NCBI RefSeq assembly: GCF_015101885.1
Contig: NZ_CP062941.1
Location: 2,294,001-2,358,000, forward strand
Direction of reading: 5' to 3'
DNA: 64,000 nt
DNA from: Massilia litorea
GTDB taxonomy: Bacteria > Pseudomonadota > Gammaproteobacteria > Burkholderiales > Burkholderiaceae_D
The notes beneath the pieces are model-generated. The model did no database searches. It was given only the letters and a program-made list of their open reading frames with translations, and had not been told where the DNA came from. Made by a program: the position numbers and the translations under genes. Every line of letters starts with the position of its first letter. Within the stretch, counting starts at the first letter, position 1. Positions 20,301-29,369 of this stretch are shown here, one piece after another.

Positions 20301-22526
20301 ATGAAGGTCAGGTCGCATATCGCTTTGCTGGTGTCGGCCATCCTCGTGCCGACCGTCCTGTTTTCGCTCGTCGTGCTCAACGTGCTGCTCACCGCCGAGC
20401 GCAAGGCGGCGCTGCGCAGCATGCAGGAACTGGCGCGCGCCTCGGTCAACATCATGGACCGCGAAATGACTTTCGCGATGGCGACGGCGCAGGCCCTGAG
20501 TACTTCGCGTAACCTGAACGAGGGCAATTTCGAAGCTTTCTACGAGCAGGCCCGCGCCTCCAACCGCGGCCGCGACATCAACGCGGCGCTGCTCGACGAA
20601 CACGGGCAGCAAATATTCAACACGGTCCGTCCCTACGGCACCCGCATTGGCGCGCCCGACGCCGCCGCCGTCGCCCGTGTGAAGCAAGTCGTGGAGAGCG
20701 GCAAGCCCGTCTACAGCGGCCTCATCAAGGGACGCGCGACCGGAAAGTTCGTGGTCAGTGTCGAGTATCCCGTCACGATCGCGGACGGGCGCCGTTTCGT
20801 CGTGGACGAATGGATGTTTTCCGAGCACCTGGACCGCTTGCTGCTTGCCAAGGACATTCCGCGCTCCTGGCTGATCTCCGTGTTCGACAGGCAAGGCATC
20901 ACGATCGCCCGCAATATCAACCCGGAAAAGTTCGTCGGCCAGCCGCCGCGCAACGAACGGCTCAAAACGATCCTGTCCGGCTTCGAAGGGATTTCGCGCG
21001 CCTATACGCGCGACGGCGTGGAAATGTACGGCGCCTGGGAACGTTCGGCCATGACCGGCTGGTCGGTCGGCGTCGGCGTGCCGGTCGACGAGATCGAGCA
21101 GACCGCGGTGCATACCGTGGCGCTGACCGCGGCCGGGTTCCTGACCGCGCTCCTGTGCGCCATCGGCGGCGCGGTGCTGTTCGGGCGGCGCCTGATCGGC
21201 GCCATCGACCAGGCGTCGGCGGCCGCCGAAATGCTGCCCGCCTACCAGGTGCCCCCTGTCGCCGATCTTCGCGTCGAGGAAATGAACCGGCTGCAGATGG
21301 CGCTCCACCGCGCCGGCCACCTGCTTGTCGCCGGCGAAACGACCAGGCAGCAGAGCCTGGAAGAGGCGAAGCATGCCCGCGTGCAGGCCGAGCAGGCGCA
21401 AAAGGTGGCGGAAGACCAGAACCGGGCGAAGGACGAGTTCCTGGCCATGCTCGGTCACGAATTGCGCAACCCGTTGGCGGCGATCGCTTCCGGCGTCGCG
21501 ATGCTGAACCTGCCGAACCTCGATGCCGGCCGCAGCGCCAACGTCAAGGCGATCATCGGGCGCCAGACCCGGCACCTGACCCACCTCGTCGACGAGCTCC
21601 TCGACGCCCACCGCATCCTCAACGGCAAGATCACGCTGGCGCGCACGCCGCTCGACCTGAAAGCGGCGGTCGAGGCCTGCCTGGCCTCGTTCGAGGCGCG
21701 CGGCGCAGCCAGCTCGCACCGCTTGAGCGCGCAGCTGGCGCCGGCGATGATCGAGTCCGACCCGACCCGGCTGGAACAGATGATCGCCAACCTGGTCGAC
21801 AATGCGCTGAAGTACACCCCGGAAGGCGGGCAGGTCGAGGTCAGGCTGCGCACCGAAGACGGCAACGCGGTACTGGAGGTGGCCGACAGCGGCATCGGCC
21901 TGTCGCCGGAGCTGCTCGCCAAGGCCTTCGATGTCTTCGTCCAGGGCCAGGTCGTCAACCGCTCCAAGGGCGGGCTGGGCATCGGCCTGGCCGTCGTCAG
22001 CGCGCTGGCCCGCCAGCAGGGCGCCACGCTGGAGGCGCACAGCCCTGGACTGAACCAGGGCAGCGTCTTCACCCTGCGCTTTCCCCTGGCCGCTGCGCTG
22101 CCGGCCGTGGAAGCACCGCCGGCGGCAGGCGCGAGGACCGGCAGCGCGCGGGTCCTCGTCATCGAAGACAACCGCGATGTGCGCGAGGCGATGTTCCTGA
22201 TGCTGTCCCAGCACGGGTTCACCGTCCAGGTGGCGGAGAACGGCCAGGCAGGTATCGCGGCCGCATCAACGCATCTGCCCCAGGTTGCCCTCGTCGACAT
22301 CGACCTTCCCGACATCTCGGGATTCGAGGTGGCCCGCACCCTGAGAAGCCTGCCCGCGACGGCTGGCATCCAGCTGTTCGCGGTCACCGGTTACGGCCAG
22401 GCGGCGGACCGCGACAAGGCCCTCGCGGCCGGGTTCGACGGCCACTTCACCAAACCGGTCCCGGTCGAAGCGCTGGTTGCGGCGATCAATCGCTCGAGCG
22501 CAGCGGCCGCGCCGACATTCGGCTAG
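20301..22526 (+). CDS. Membrane-bound Cache-sensor hybrid histidine kinase
   Basis: The 741-residue protein has TM1 at about 8-30, a large periplasmic dCACHE-like sensor (about 35-270, with GIPRSWLISVFD-type ends and GWSVGVGVPVDEIE) and TM2 at about 274-296. The kinase core has LGHELRNPLAAI (phosphoacceptor His about 384) and an ATPase domain with MIANLVDNALKYTP, DSGIGL and GGLGIGLAV. The C-terminal receiver is VLVIEDNRDVR ... VALVDIDLPDISGFE (Asp about 665). It starts 26 bases after the preceding kinase stop and is probably co-transcribed with it. No output regulator lies nearby, so phosphotransfer to a distant partner is expected. Confidence 0.92.
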   Translation: MKVRSHIALLVSAILVPTVLFSLVVLNVLLTAERKAALRSMQELARASVNIMDREMTFAMATAQALSTSRNLNEGNFEAFYEQARASNRGRDINAALLDEHGQQIFNTVRPYGTRIGAPDAAAVARVKQVVESGKPVYSGLIKGRATGKFVVSVEYPVTIADGRRFVVDEWMFSEHLDRLLLAKDIPRSWLISVFDRQGITIARNINPEKFVGQPPRNERLKTILSGFEGISRAYTRDGVEMYGAWERSAMTGWSVGVGVPVDEIEQTAVHTVALTAAGFLTALLCAIGGAVLFGRRLIGAIDQASAAAEMLPAYQVPPVADLRVEEMNRLQMALHRAGHLLVAGETTRQQSLEEAKHARVQAEQAQKVAEDQNRAKDEFLAMLGHELRNPLAAIASGVAMLNLPNLDAGRSANVKAIIGRQTRHLTHLVDELLDAHRILNGKITLARTPLDLKAAVEACLASFEARGAASSHRLSAQLAPAMIESDPTRLEQMIANLVDNALKYTPEGGQVEVRLRTEDGNAVLEVADSGIGLSPELLAKAFDVFVQGQVVNRSKGGLGIGLAVVSALARQQGATLEAHSPGLNQGSVFTLRFPLAAALPAVEAPPAAGARTGSARVLVIEDNRDVREAMFLMLSQHGFTVQVAENGQAGIAAASTHLPQVALVDIDLPDISGFEVARTLRSLPATAGIQLFAVTGYGQAADRDKALAAGFDGHFTKPVPVEALVAAINRSSAAAAPTFG

Positions 22527-22659
22527 TATGCCTGTCTCATCCGTTCGATAAGCAAGGCTGGCCGATGGCACCCACGTTCACGTTTTACACTGCCGCAGGC
22601 GCCTCCTGCGCGGCGCACGATCATCCGCGAGCGTCCGCTCGCCCGCGCGCGGAGGGCAC

Positions 22660-23460
22660 ATGGACCCGATGATGATCCTGGCCCTGCTGGCCATGGGCTG
22701 CTTCGGCGGTTTCGCGGCCGGCCTGCTCGGCATCGGCGGCGGCATGATCCTGGTGCCCTTCATCAGCGCCGTGCTTGCGGCGCGCGGCGTTCCCGAGTCG
22801 CTCGTCGTCCACATGGCAATTGCCACCTCGCTCGCCACCATCGTCTTCACCTCCCTGTCCTCGGTGCGCGCGCACCACAAGCACGGCGCGGTGGTCTGGC
22901 GCATCGTCGCCTTGCTGGCGCCGGGGATCCTGGTCGGCTCGACCATCGGGCCCTGGATCGGCAAGCAGATGAATACGGCGACGCTGTCCTGGTTCTTTGG
23001 CGCCTTCGTCGCGTTTTCGGCCACGCAAATGCTGGTCAACAGGAAGCCGGCCGCAGCGCGCGATTTACCCGGCACAACCGGCATGTTCGCCGCGGGCGGC
23101 GTGATCGGGATCCTGGCGGGCCTGGTGGGAGCGGGGGGCGGCTTTGTCTCGGTGCCCTTCATGACCTGGTGTAACGTCCGCATTCACAATGCGGTGGCCA
23201 CCAGCGCCGCGCTCGGGTTTCCGATCGCGTTCGCGGGCACGCTGGCGAATGTATTTTATGGCTGGGGCGAGCCGGGGCTGCCCCAATATTCGCTCGGCTT
23301 CATCTATGTGCCGGCTTTGCTGATCATCGTCGCGGCGAGCGTGACGATGGCGCCGCTGGGAGCGAGAACGGCGCACCGGATGCCGGTGCGCCAGCTGCAG
23401 AAGGTGTTTGCGGTGATCCTGTATGCGCTTGCCGCGTACATGTTCTGGAAGGCTTTGTAG
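22660..23460 (+). CDS. TauE/SafE-family membrane permease
   Basis: The 266-residue, roughly eight-helix inner-membrane protein is of the TauE/SafE (sulfite/organosulfonate exporter) type. The internal duplication typical of the family is visible: GGFAAGLLGIGGGMILVPF near the N-terminus and GILAGLVGAGGGFVSVPFM near residue 150. Substrate is not predictable; family members move sulfite, sulfoacetate or other anions. The start ATG 22660 has GGAGG five bases upstream. It converges with lgt across a REP pair; upstream bases 22527-22659 hold no gene. Confidence 0.88.
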   Translation: MDPMMILALLAMGCFGGFAAGLLGIGGGMILVPFISAVLAARGVPESLVVHMAIATSLATIVFTSLSSVRAHHKHGAVVWRIVALLAPGILVGSTIGPWIGKQMNTATLSWFFGAFVAFSATQMLVNRKPAAARDLPGTTGMFAAGGVIGILAGLVGAGGGFVSVPFMTWCNVRIHNAVATSAALGFPIAFAGTLANVFYGWGEPGLPQYSLGFIYVPALLIIVAASVTMAPLGARTAHRMPVRQLQKVFAVILYALAAYMFWKAL

Positions 23461-23550
23461 GGTGGGCGGCTAGACTCCGAAGCGTGAAGGGCGCGCAGCG
23501 TGAACGCCGCCCACGCGTTCAACGCACGCGCGTATGGTGCCCACCCTGCA
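23458..23550. repeat. REP pair in the TauE/lgt convergent gap
   Basis: GTAGGGTGGGCGGC (starting at the TauE stop codon) pairs with GCCGCCCACGCG (23506-23517), a variant with GCC/GGC arms and a long loop. A second half, CGCGCGTATGGTGCCCACCCTGC (about 23528-23550, in opposite orientation), follows. It fills almost the entire gap between the two stop codons. Confidence 0.75.
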
Positions 23551-23551
23551 T

Positions 23552-24361
23552 TTACACCCGCACCGCCTGCTTGCCTTCGCGCGAATAGGCCCAGGCCAGC
23601 ATGATCAGCGCCGCGACGATCATCGGCAGCGACAGCACCTGGCCCGAGGTGATCGGCAGGCCGGCAACCGTCGTTTCCCAGTCCGGCACGCGGAACCATT
23701 CGGTGAAGAAGCGCGCGCAGCCGTACAGCAGGGTGAACATCGCGCCCACCGCCAGCCGTGGACGCGCCTTGCGTGCGAACGGCCACAGGATCAGGAACAC
23801 GAGGATGCCGTCGACCAGCAACTGGTAAATCGGCGACGGGTGGCGCGGACCTTCGACGCCTGGCCAGATCATCGCCCACGGCAGGCTCGGGTCGGCCAGG
23901 CGGCCCGGCAGTTCGTGGTTGATGAAATTGCCCAGGCGGCCGGCGGCGTAGCCGAGCGGGACCATCGGGGCGATGAAGTCATACACGTCGAGCAGGTTGC
24001 GCTTTGCTTTCCGCGCCCACAGGGCCATCGCGATCAGCACGCCGATAAAACCGCCGTGGAAGGACATGCCGCCTTTCCAGACCTGGAAAATCTCGAGCGG
24101 GTGGGCCAGGAAATGGGCCGGTTGGTAGAACAGCACCTCGCCCAGGCGCCCGCCGATCACGACCCCGAGCATGCCGTAGAACAGCATGTCGTCCAGGTCC
24201 TCGGCCTTCCAGCCCTGCGCGGCAATGTGGGGCTGCCTGATGCGCACGCGACCGAGCAGCAGGAACAGGCCGAACGCGACCACATACATCAGGCCATACC
24301 AGTGGATGTCCACCGGGCCGATCGAAAAGGCGATCGGGTCCGGATTCGGGTGTACCAGCAT
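23552..24361 (-). CDS. lgt: Prolipoprotein diacylglyceryl transferase
   Basis: The 269-residue inner-membrane enzyme transfers diacylglycerol from phosphatidylglycerol to the lipobox cysteine of prolipoproteins, the first step of lipoprotein maturation. Signatures are [22 protein letters not shown], the essential HGGFIG segment and the Lgt motif [14 protein letters not shown], with seven membrane segments. ATG 24361 begins [16 protein letters not shown], the usual N-terminus; the frame is open far upstream only because of base composition. It starts two bases after the LysR gene stop, so the two may share a transcript. Lipoproteins at 8423 and 53920 are among its likely substrates. Confidence 0.95.
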   Translation of the reverse strand: MLVHPNPDPIAFSIGPVDIHWYGLMYVVAFGLFLLLGRVRIRQPHIAAQGWKAEDLDDMLFYGMLGVVIGGRLGEVLFYQPAHFLAHPLEIFQVWKGGMSFHGGFIGVLIAMALWARKAKRNLLDVYDFIAPMVPLGYAAGRLGNFINHELPGRLADPSLPWAMIWPGVEGPRHPSPIYQLLVDGILVFLILWPFARKARPRLAVGAMFTLLYGCARFFTEWFRVPDWETTVAGLPITSGQVLSLPMIVAALIMLAWAYSREGKQAVRV

Positions 24362-24363
24362 AA

Positions 24364-25254
24364 TTAAGTTTTCCTCGCTAATTCTAAAAATCCCCTCAGC
24401 ACCGGCGATGTATTGTCGCGGCGCCAGGCCAGGCCGAGTTCGACCTGCGGCGTGGCGCCGGCCAGGGCACGGTATTCTACGCCGGGGCGCATCAGGTTCG
24501 ACACGGATTGTGGCACAAGTGCCAAGCCCATGCCCGCCGAGACGAGGCTGACGATGGTCTGCATCTGGATCGCTTCCTGCTTGACCTCGGGAGAGAGGCC
24601 CGCTTCGCGGAAGCAGCTGAGGATGGCATCGTGCAGGGCAGGGGCGCTCTTGCGCGGGAAAATGATCAAAGGCAGGTGGCGCAGCGTTTTCAGGTCGACG
24701 TTTTTTTTGCTTGCGGGGAGGGTGCCCGCAGGTGCGCACACCACCAGCGGCTCTTCCAGCACCTTCATGTAGTCGAGCTGGGCTTGCGCCTTGTCCGACA
24801 GCGGCGGAATGACGAGGCCGGCGTCTATGCGCTCGTGCAATAAATCGTCGATCTGCAGGTCGGTGGTCGCCTCCTGCAGCACCAGCTGGACGTTCGGATA
24901 GGCCGTGCTGTAGTCGCGCAGCAAGCCCGGCAGGACGCTGTAGTCGGCCGGGGTGACGAAGGAGAGCGCCAGGCGCCCCGACTCGCCGGCGGCGGCGCGG
25001 CGCACGAGTTCCGGCAATCCGGCCGCGCCTTCCAGCAAGCGGCGCGCTTCGGGCAGCAGGGCGCTGCCGGCGCTCGTCAGGGCGACCTGCCTGCGGTTGC
25101 GCAGGAACAGCGGTGCGCCCAGGCTTTCCTCGAGCGCAGCGATCGCCTGCGACAAGGGCGGCTGGGTCATGTGCAGGCGGGCGGCGGCGCGGCCGAAGTG
25201 GAGTTCTTCGGCGACCGTCAGGAAATAGCGCAGCTGGCGCAGTTCAAGGTTCAT
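24364..25254 (-). CDS. LysR-family transcriptional regulator
   Basis: The 296-residue regulator has a standard N-terminal winged helix ([42 protein letters not shown]) and a periplasmic-binding-protein-like effector domain ([35 protein letters not shown]). It is divergent from ilvD across 126 bases that contain a T-rich dyad, so ilvD control and autoregulation are the natural hypothesis; the inducer is unknown. Start ATG 25254 begins the conserved [11 protein letters not shown]. Confidence 0.93.
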   Translation of the reverse strand: MNLELRQLRYFLTVAEELHFGRAAARLHMTQPPLSQAIAALEESLGAPLFLRNRRQVALTSAGSALLPEARRLLEGAAGLPELVRRAAAGESGRLALSFVTPADYSVLPGLLRDYSTAYPNVQLVLQEATTDLQIDDLLHERIDAGLVIPPLSDKAQAQLDYMKVLEEPLVVCAPAGTLPASKKNVDLKTLRHLPLIIFPRKSAPALHDAILSCFREAGLSPEVKQEAIQMQTIVSLVSAGMGLALVPQSVSNLMRPGVEYRALAGATPQVELGLAWRRDNTSPVLRGFLELARKT

Positions 25255-25285
25255 CGATATGCATTTCCATGGGGTGCGGGTCGCC

Positions 25286-25304
25286 TGATATGTTCGGCGT
25301 ATCA
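25286..25304. promoter_or_regulatory. Candidate LysR-type operator between LysR gene and ilvD
   Basis: Inverted repeat TGATA-N9-TATCA, matching the length and T-N11-A logic of LysR boxes, midway in the divergent intergenic region. A possible ilvD -10 box, TACAAT (25320-25325), begins 16 bases downstream. Confidence 0.5.
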
Positions 25305-25380
25305 CAGGCACGCGAAGCTTACAATTGACGGCCCCCGGCGCGCAAGGCATTCTGACAAGACTGCTTTCGAGGAGTCCATC

Positions 25381-27066
25381 ATGCTTGAGAAGCCGCGCTA
25401 CAACCGCCGATCCCGTAACGTCACCGAAGGCGTCGCCCGCAGTCCGAACCGCTCGATGTATTACGCGATGGGGTATCAGGCGGAAGACTTCGACAAGCCG
25501 ATGATCGGCATCGCGAACGGCCATTCCACGATTACGCCTTGTAACTCCGGCCTGCAGAAGCTGGCCGACATCGCGATTGCGACCGTCAGGGAGAACGGCG
25601 CCAATCCGCAGGTGTTCGGCACGCCGACCATTTCCGACGGCATGTCGATGGGAACGGAGGGCATGAAGTTCTCGCTGATCTCGCGCGAGGTTATTGCGGA
25701 CTGCATCGAAACCTGCGTCAACGGGCAATGGATGGACGGCGTCGTCGTCATCGGCGGCTGCGACAAGAACATGCCGGGCGGGATGATCGCACTGGCCCGT
25801 GCCAACGTTCCCGGCATCTATGTCTACGGCGGCACGATCAAGCCGGGCCACTGGAAGGGGAAGGATCTGACCATCGTATCGAGCTTCGAGGCGGTCGGCG
25901 AATTCACGGCCGGGCGCATGAGCCAGGAAGATTTCGAGGGGATCGAGAAAAACGCCTGCCCCTCGTCCGGGTCCTGCGGCGGCATGTACACGGCCAATAC
26001 GATGTCCTCGTCCTTCGAGGCGCTCGGGATGTCGCTGCTGTATTCGTCGACCATGGCGAATCCGGACGACGAAAAGGTGGATTCCTGCGCCGAATCCGCG
26101 CGCGTGCTGGTCGACGCGGTGAAGCGCGACTTGAAGCCGCGCGACATCATCACCCGCAAGTCGATCGAGAACGCGGTGTCGCTGATCATGGCAACGGGCG
26201 GCTCGACCAATGCCGTGCTGCACTACCTGGCGATCGCTCACGCGGCCGAGGTCGAATGGACGCTCGACGATTTCGAGACCGTGCGCCGTAAAGTGCCGGT
26301 GATCTGCAATCTCAAGCCCTCGGGCCAGTACGTCGCGACCGACCTGCACAAGGCCGGCGGCGTGCCGCAGGTGATGAAGCTGCTGCTGGACGCGGGCCTG
26401 CTGCATGGCGACTGCATCACGATTACCGGGCGCACGCTGGCCGAGGAACTGGCGGACGTGCCATCCACGCCGGCCGCCGGGCAGGACGTGATTCGTCCGA
26501 TCGACCAGGCGCTGTACGCCCAGGGGCACCTGGCGGTCCTGAAGGGAAACCTGTCGCCGGAAGGCTGCGTGGCCAAGATCACCGGCTTGAAAAACCCAGC
26601 CATCACCGGCCCGGCGCGCGTGTTCGACGACGAGTATTCGGCCATGGACGCCATCATGGCCAAGCGCATCCAGCCCGGCGACGTGCTGGTCCTGCGTTAT
26701 CTCGGGCCGAAGGGCGGCCCCGGCATGCCGGAAATGCTGGCGCCGACGGGCGCGCTGATCGGCCAGGGACTGGGCGAATCGGTGGGTTTGATCACGGACG
26801 GGCGCTTCTCGGGCGGCACCTGGGGCATGGTGGTGGGACACGTGGCGCCCGAAGCCTACGAGGGCGGAACGATCGCGCTGGTAGAGGAGGGCGACTCGGT
26901 GACGATCGACGCGAACCAGTTGCTGATCCAGCTGAATGTGCCGGACGAGGAAATCGCCCGCCGCCGCGCCGCGTGGACGCGGCCGGCGCCGCGCTATACG
27001 CGTGGGGTGCTGGCGAAGTTCGCGGCGCTGGCGTCGAGTGCAAGCAAGGGCGCGGTGACGGGATAA
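25381..27066 (+). CDS. ilvD: Dihydroxy-acid dehydratase
   Basis: The 561-residue iron-sulfur enzyme catalyses the penultimate step of valine/isoleucine synthesis (2,3-dihydroxy-3-methylbutanoate to 2-oxo-acid) and supplies pantothenate precursors. Cluster cysteines are visible in [15 protein letters not shown] and [18 protein letters not shown]; the C-terminal [19 protein letters not shown] binds substrate/Mg. The length fits the shorter 560-residue class. ATG 25381 has GAGGAG about 8 bases upstream. It is monocistronic, followed by a REP element that has been split by an IS481 insertion. Confidence 0.96.
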   Translation: MLEKPRYNRRSRNVTEGVARSPNRSMYYAMGYQAEDFDKPMIGIANGHSTITPCNSGLQKLADIAIATVRENGANPQVFGTPTISDGMSMGTEGMKFSLISREVIADCIETCVNGQWMDGVVVIGGCDKNMPGGMIALARANVPGIYVYGGTIKPGHWKGKDLTIVSSFEAVGEFTAGRMSQEDFEGIEKNACPSSGSCGGMYTANTMSSSFEALGMSLLYSSTMANPDDEKVDSCAESARVLVDAVKRDLKPRDIITRKSIENAVSLIMATGGSTNAVLHYLAIAHAAEVEWTLDDFETVRRKVPVICNLKPSGQYVATDLHKAGGVPQVMKLLLDAGLLHGDCITITGRTLAEELADVPSTPAAGQDVIRPIDQALYAQGHLAVLKGNLSPEGCVAKITGLKNPAITGPARVFDDEYSAMDAIMAKRIQPGDVLVLRYLGPKGGPGMPEMLAPTGALIGQGLGESVGLITDGRFSGGTWGMVVGHVAPEAYEGGTIALVEEGDSVTIDANQLLIQLNVPDEEIARRRAAWTRPAPRYTRGVLAKFAALASSASKGAVTG

Positions 27067-27080
27067 TAAGGTCGCGTACC

Positions 27081-27095
27081 GTAGGGTGGGCACTT
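27081..27095. repeat. Left half of a REP hairpin, interrupted by the IS element
   Basis: GTAGGGTGGGCACTT; the matching arm GTGCCCACGCGG is found at 28390-28401 on the other side of the insertion. Bases 27091-27095 (CACTT) are the left copy of the target duplication. Confidence 0.9.
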
Positions 27096-28384
27096 TGTTT
27101 AGCACAGGGACATAGGTAACACCTGGCTAGGGACATGGGTAACACATGTGGTGTCATTCTAGCCGGGGTTTCGTAGGTCGATCATTCGTAGTTCCCGCTC
27201 GCAGAAAAACACCCTGTAGACGCCTTCCTCAGCCGTTGGACGCACGGCGACGAGTTCATCGAGCAGCCCCTCGCCGACAAAATAGTCGCGTCCGCGGAAG
27301 TGCAGCTGGCCATGCCGGCGCACTTTGCGCACGTCGTCTCCCTCGTCGTATTCGATAGGTGGCAGGCTCGATGGAAACGGTCTGGCGCTGGGTGTGTAGC
27401 GCGTCACTGGTGGGCGCTGTCCAAGCGCTTCGTGAGGACGGATGAGGTTGTACTGGTCACGCCAGCCGTTGAAGGCGCTCTGACATGAGTCGATGGTGTT
27501 GAAGCCTGAACGGTCGAGCAATTCGCGTTTAAGCGTGCGGTGAAAGCGCTCGTCCTTGCCCTGCGTCTGAGGATGGTAAGGACGGCTATGGCTGACGCGG
27601 ATGCCCAGGCGCGTCAGCCAGATTTCCAGCTTGGAGAGTGTGCCATGCCCCGACGTTCCCCAGGGCGGACCGTTGTCGCATGTGATCCGTTGCGGCAAGC
27701 CGTAGATCAGAAACGCCTGGGTCAAGGCTGTTCGCACCTGCATGCCATCTTCGCCCGAGCAAGCAGCCAGACAGATTGCAAAGCGGGAGTGGTCGTCCAG
27801 GACGGTCAGCGGATGACAGCGCCCAGCGCGCTTGTCGGTCAACGCAATATGGCCTTTGAAATCCATCTGCCACAGTAAATTGGGCGCTTCGTGTTCGAAA
27901 CGGGTGTGCGTTCGCTCGGTAACGTCGGCGTGGGGCACTAAACGACGGCCATTACGCCGCAAGATTGCGGCGATGGTGTTGTGATGCGGCTTGGCCATCC
28001 CGTCCGGTAGCAAGGCGGCCAGCTTGCGCCCACCCCAGCACGGATACTGGTCATGCAGCGCCAACACCTGAGCCTCGAGCTGAGCATCGCTCCGATTCGG
28101 CGACGTCAGGGGCTGGCGTGACCGGTCACTCAAGCCGGCCGGCCCTTCCTGGCGGTAGCGGTCCATCCACAAGTATGCGCTCTTGGGACTGACGCTGAAT
28201 GCACGGCACAGCGCCCGTATGTTGGCTCCCGGCGCCGACGCCAACATCACGAATTCAAGGCGAGAAGACATTTTGGAACTCTCCTTCCAAGGCATCGCAC
28301 GCTCCCAAAGTCAGCAGTGCAATGATCATAAAAGGTGTTACCTATGTCCCTAGCCAGGTGTTTAGGATGTCCCTGTGCTAAACA
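27096..28384 (-). mobile_element. Complete IS481-type insertion sequence (1,289 bp)
   Basis: Both ends begin with the identical 18 bases TGTTTAGCACAGGGACAT (27096-27113; inverted at 28367-28384). The match continues imperfectly for about 50 bases, including a second shared block CACCTGGCTAGGGACAT in each end. Termini are 5'-TGT/ACA-3' as in the IS481 family. The element is bounded by a 5-base direct repeat CACTT (27091-27095 and 28385-28389). It carries one intact transposase gene on the minus strand. The intact ends, open frame and clean duplication argue for a recent insertion. Confidence 0.95.
27159..28271 (-). CDS. IS481-family DDE transposase
   Basis: The 370-residue transposase has an N-terminal helix-turn-helix (NIRALCRAFSVSPKSAYLWMDRYRQ) and a second HTH-like region to about residue 110. 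The RNase H-fold rve core starts at NLLWQMDFKGHI (first Asp); the second Asp is in ITCDNGPPW and the Glu in PQTQGKDERFHRTLK. The C-terminal tail carries the usual PxxRYxPS-like segment. ATG 28271 is preferred because GGAGAG lies 8 bases upstream; an ATG at 28295 would add eight residues. The frame is intact, so the element may be active. Confidence 0.93.
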   Translation of the reverse strand: MSSRLEFVMLASAPGANIRALCRAFSVSPKSAYLWMDRYRQEGPAGLSDRSRQPLTSPNRSDAQLEAQVLALHDQYPCWGGRKLAALLPDGMAKPHHNTIAAILRRNGRRLVPHADVTERTHTRFEHEAPNLLWQMDFKGHIALTDKRAGRCHPLTVLDDHSRFAICLAACSGEDGMQVRTALTQAFLIYGLPQRITCDNGPPWGTSGHGTLSKLEIWLTRLGIRVSHSRPYHPQTQGKDERFHRTLKRELLDRSGFNTIDSCQSAFNGWRDQYNLIRPHEALGQRPPVTRYTPSARPFPSSLPPIEYDEGDDVRKVRRHGQLHFRGRDYFVGEGLLDELVAVRPTAEEGVYRVFFCERELRMIDLRNPG

Positions 28385-28524
28385 CACTTGTGCCCACGCG
28401 GTCCGGCGCTCGATCCATCGAAACGAATGGTTTGAAAACGGCCGTTTGATCACCCGACGTTTATATCGGATTATTTTCGATACGCATGCCTGGTACCGCG
28501 TGGGCTCGAGAGCCCACCCTACGT
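28385..28524. repeat. Right half of the split REP plus its inverted partner
   Basis: CACTT (target duplication) then GTGCCCACGCGG completes the interrupted hairpin; the partner element in opposite orientation, ACCGCGTGGGCTC-GA-GAGCCCACCCTACG, lies at 28495-28524. With the IS removed, the pair would span about 144 bases, much like the 8235-8379 pair. Nothing else is seen up to 28546. Confidence 0.88.
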
Positions 28525-28546
28525 TACGCGACCGTTCCGGGCGAGC

Positions 28547-28771
28547 TCATTTGCGCTTGTCGAACGAATTCTTCACGCGCGCCTTGCGCCGCTTGTCGTC
28601 CTCGTCATGCGCCTTCTTCTTGTCCCACCCAAGCAGCTTTTCCACGTACTCGAACCAGATAAACGCGAACACCATCAGCCCGACGATCCACCACCAGGAC
28701 AGCTCGGCAAACTTCCAGACTTCAAAAAAGCGCAGCACCAGCAGCGCGGCAATCAACAGGATCAGGGGCAT
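28547..28771 (-). CDS. Small Trp-rich membrane protein (TIGR04438-like)
   Basis: The 74-residue protein has two closely spaced membrane segments (LILLIAALLVLRFFEVW and WWWIVGLMVFAFIWFEYVEKLL) rich in Trp/Phe and a highly charged tail (DKKKAHDEDDKRRKARVKN). This pattern matches the TIGR04438 'Trp-rich' family of betaproteobacteria as I remember it. Function unknown; the basic tail suggests interaction with phospholipid head groups or RNA. It is divergent from the cytochrome c gene. Confidence 0.75.
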   Translation of the reverse strand: MPLILLIAALLVLRFFEVWKFAELSWWWIVGLMVFAFIWFEYVEKLLGWDKKKAHDEDDKRRKARVKNSFDKRK

Positions 28772-28944
28772 GACATTCTCCAGAATCCGGCCATCTTACA
28801 AACAAATTAGTGCTCTGTGGCAAAATATGACCGGAGCGTGGAAACCGTGCAACCTCAAAACGTAAGCGAGGTTACAGAGTGTGACGGCGGGCATTCATTG
28901 AATGGAAACACGGTAGAATGCAGGCATTACAAATGGAGAGTTAC

Positions 28945-29253
28945 ATGAAACGGTCCCTGATCTTGTGCGGTGTGTTGTCGGTGCTGGCATCGTCGAGCGC
29001 GTTTGCGCAAGCCGACCTGGCCAAAGCGAAGAATTGCATGGCTTGCCATGCAATCGGTACCAAGCTGGTCGGTCCTGCCTACAAGGACGTGGCGGCGAAA
29101 TACGCCGGTCAAAAAGGCGCGGAAGACAAACTGGTCGCCAAAGTCATGAAAGGCGGCTCCGGTTCCTGGGGCCCGGTCCCGATGCCGGCCAACCCGCAGG
29201 TGAGCGAAGCGGAAGCGCGCAGCCTGGTGAAGTGGGTGCTGTCGACCAAGTAA
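28945..29253 (+). CDS. Small class I cytochrome c (c551-like)
   Basis: The 102-residue periplasmic electron carrier has a signal peptide (to about residue 21, SAFA), a haem-binding CMACH (Cys31-His35), and a distal haem ligand probably in GPVPMPANP. The C-terminal helix EAEARSLVKWVL is typical of c551-type cytochromes that shuttle electrons to terminal oxidases or peroxidases. The start has GGAGAG seven bases upstream. It is monocistronic with its own terminator. An AACCTC/GAGGTT dyad at 28851-28873 lies in the divergent promoter region. Confidence 0.92.
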   Translation: MKRSLILCGVLSVLASSSAFAQADLAKAKNCMACHAIGTKLVGPAYKDVAAKYAGQKGAEDKLVAKVMKGGSGSWGPVPMPANPQVSEAEARSLVKWVLSTK

Positions 29254-29312
29254 TCGCCCAGGCAAGCGATCCAGCAAGCGACAACGCGGCCTGCTTCGCG
29301 GCAGGCAAAAAT

Positions 29313-29345
29313 AAAGCGCGCCGGCGTCAGCCAGGCGCGCTTTTT
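29313..29345 (+). terminator. Terminator after cytochrome c
   Basis: GCGCGCC-N11-GGCGCGC followed by five T. Flanking A-tract on the other side means that it may also stop minus-strand transcripts of the convergent ABC binding-protein gene. Confidence 0.88.
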
Positions 29346-29369
29346 GTTTGTGCGAGGTGATGGACCGGA

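Noticed and set aside
22565..22673. 35-codon open frame before the TauE/SafE gene
   Set aside because: No ribosome-binding site, overlaps the real start in another frame, and the translation has no protein-like features.
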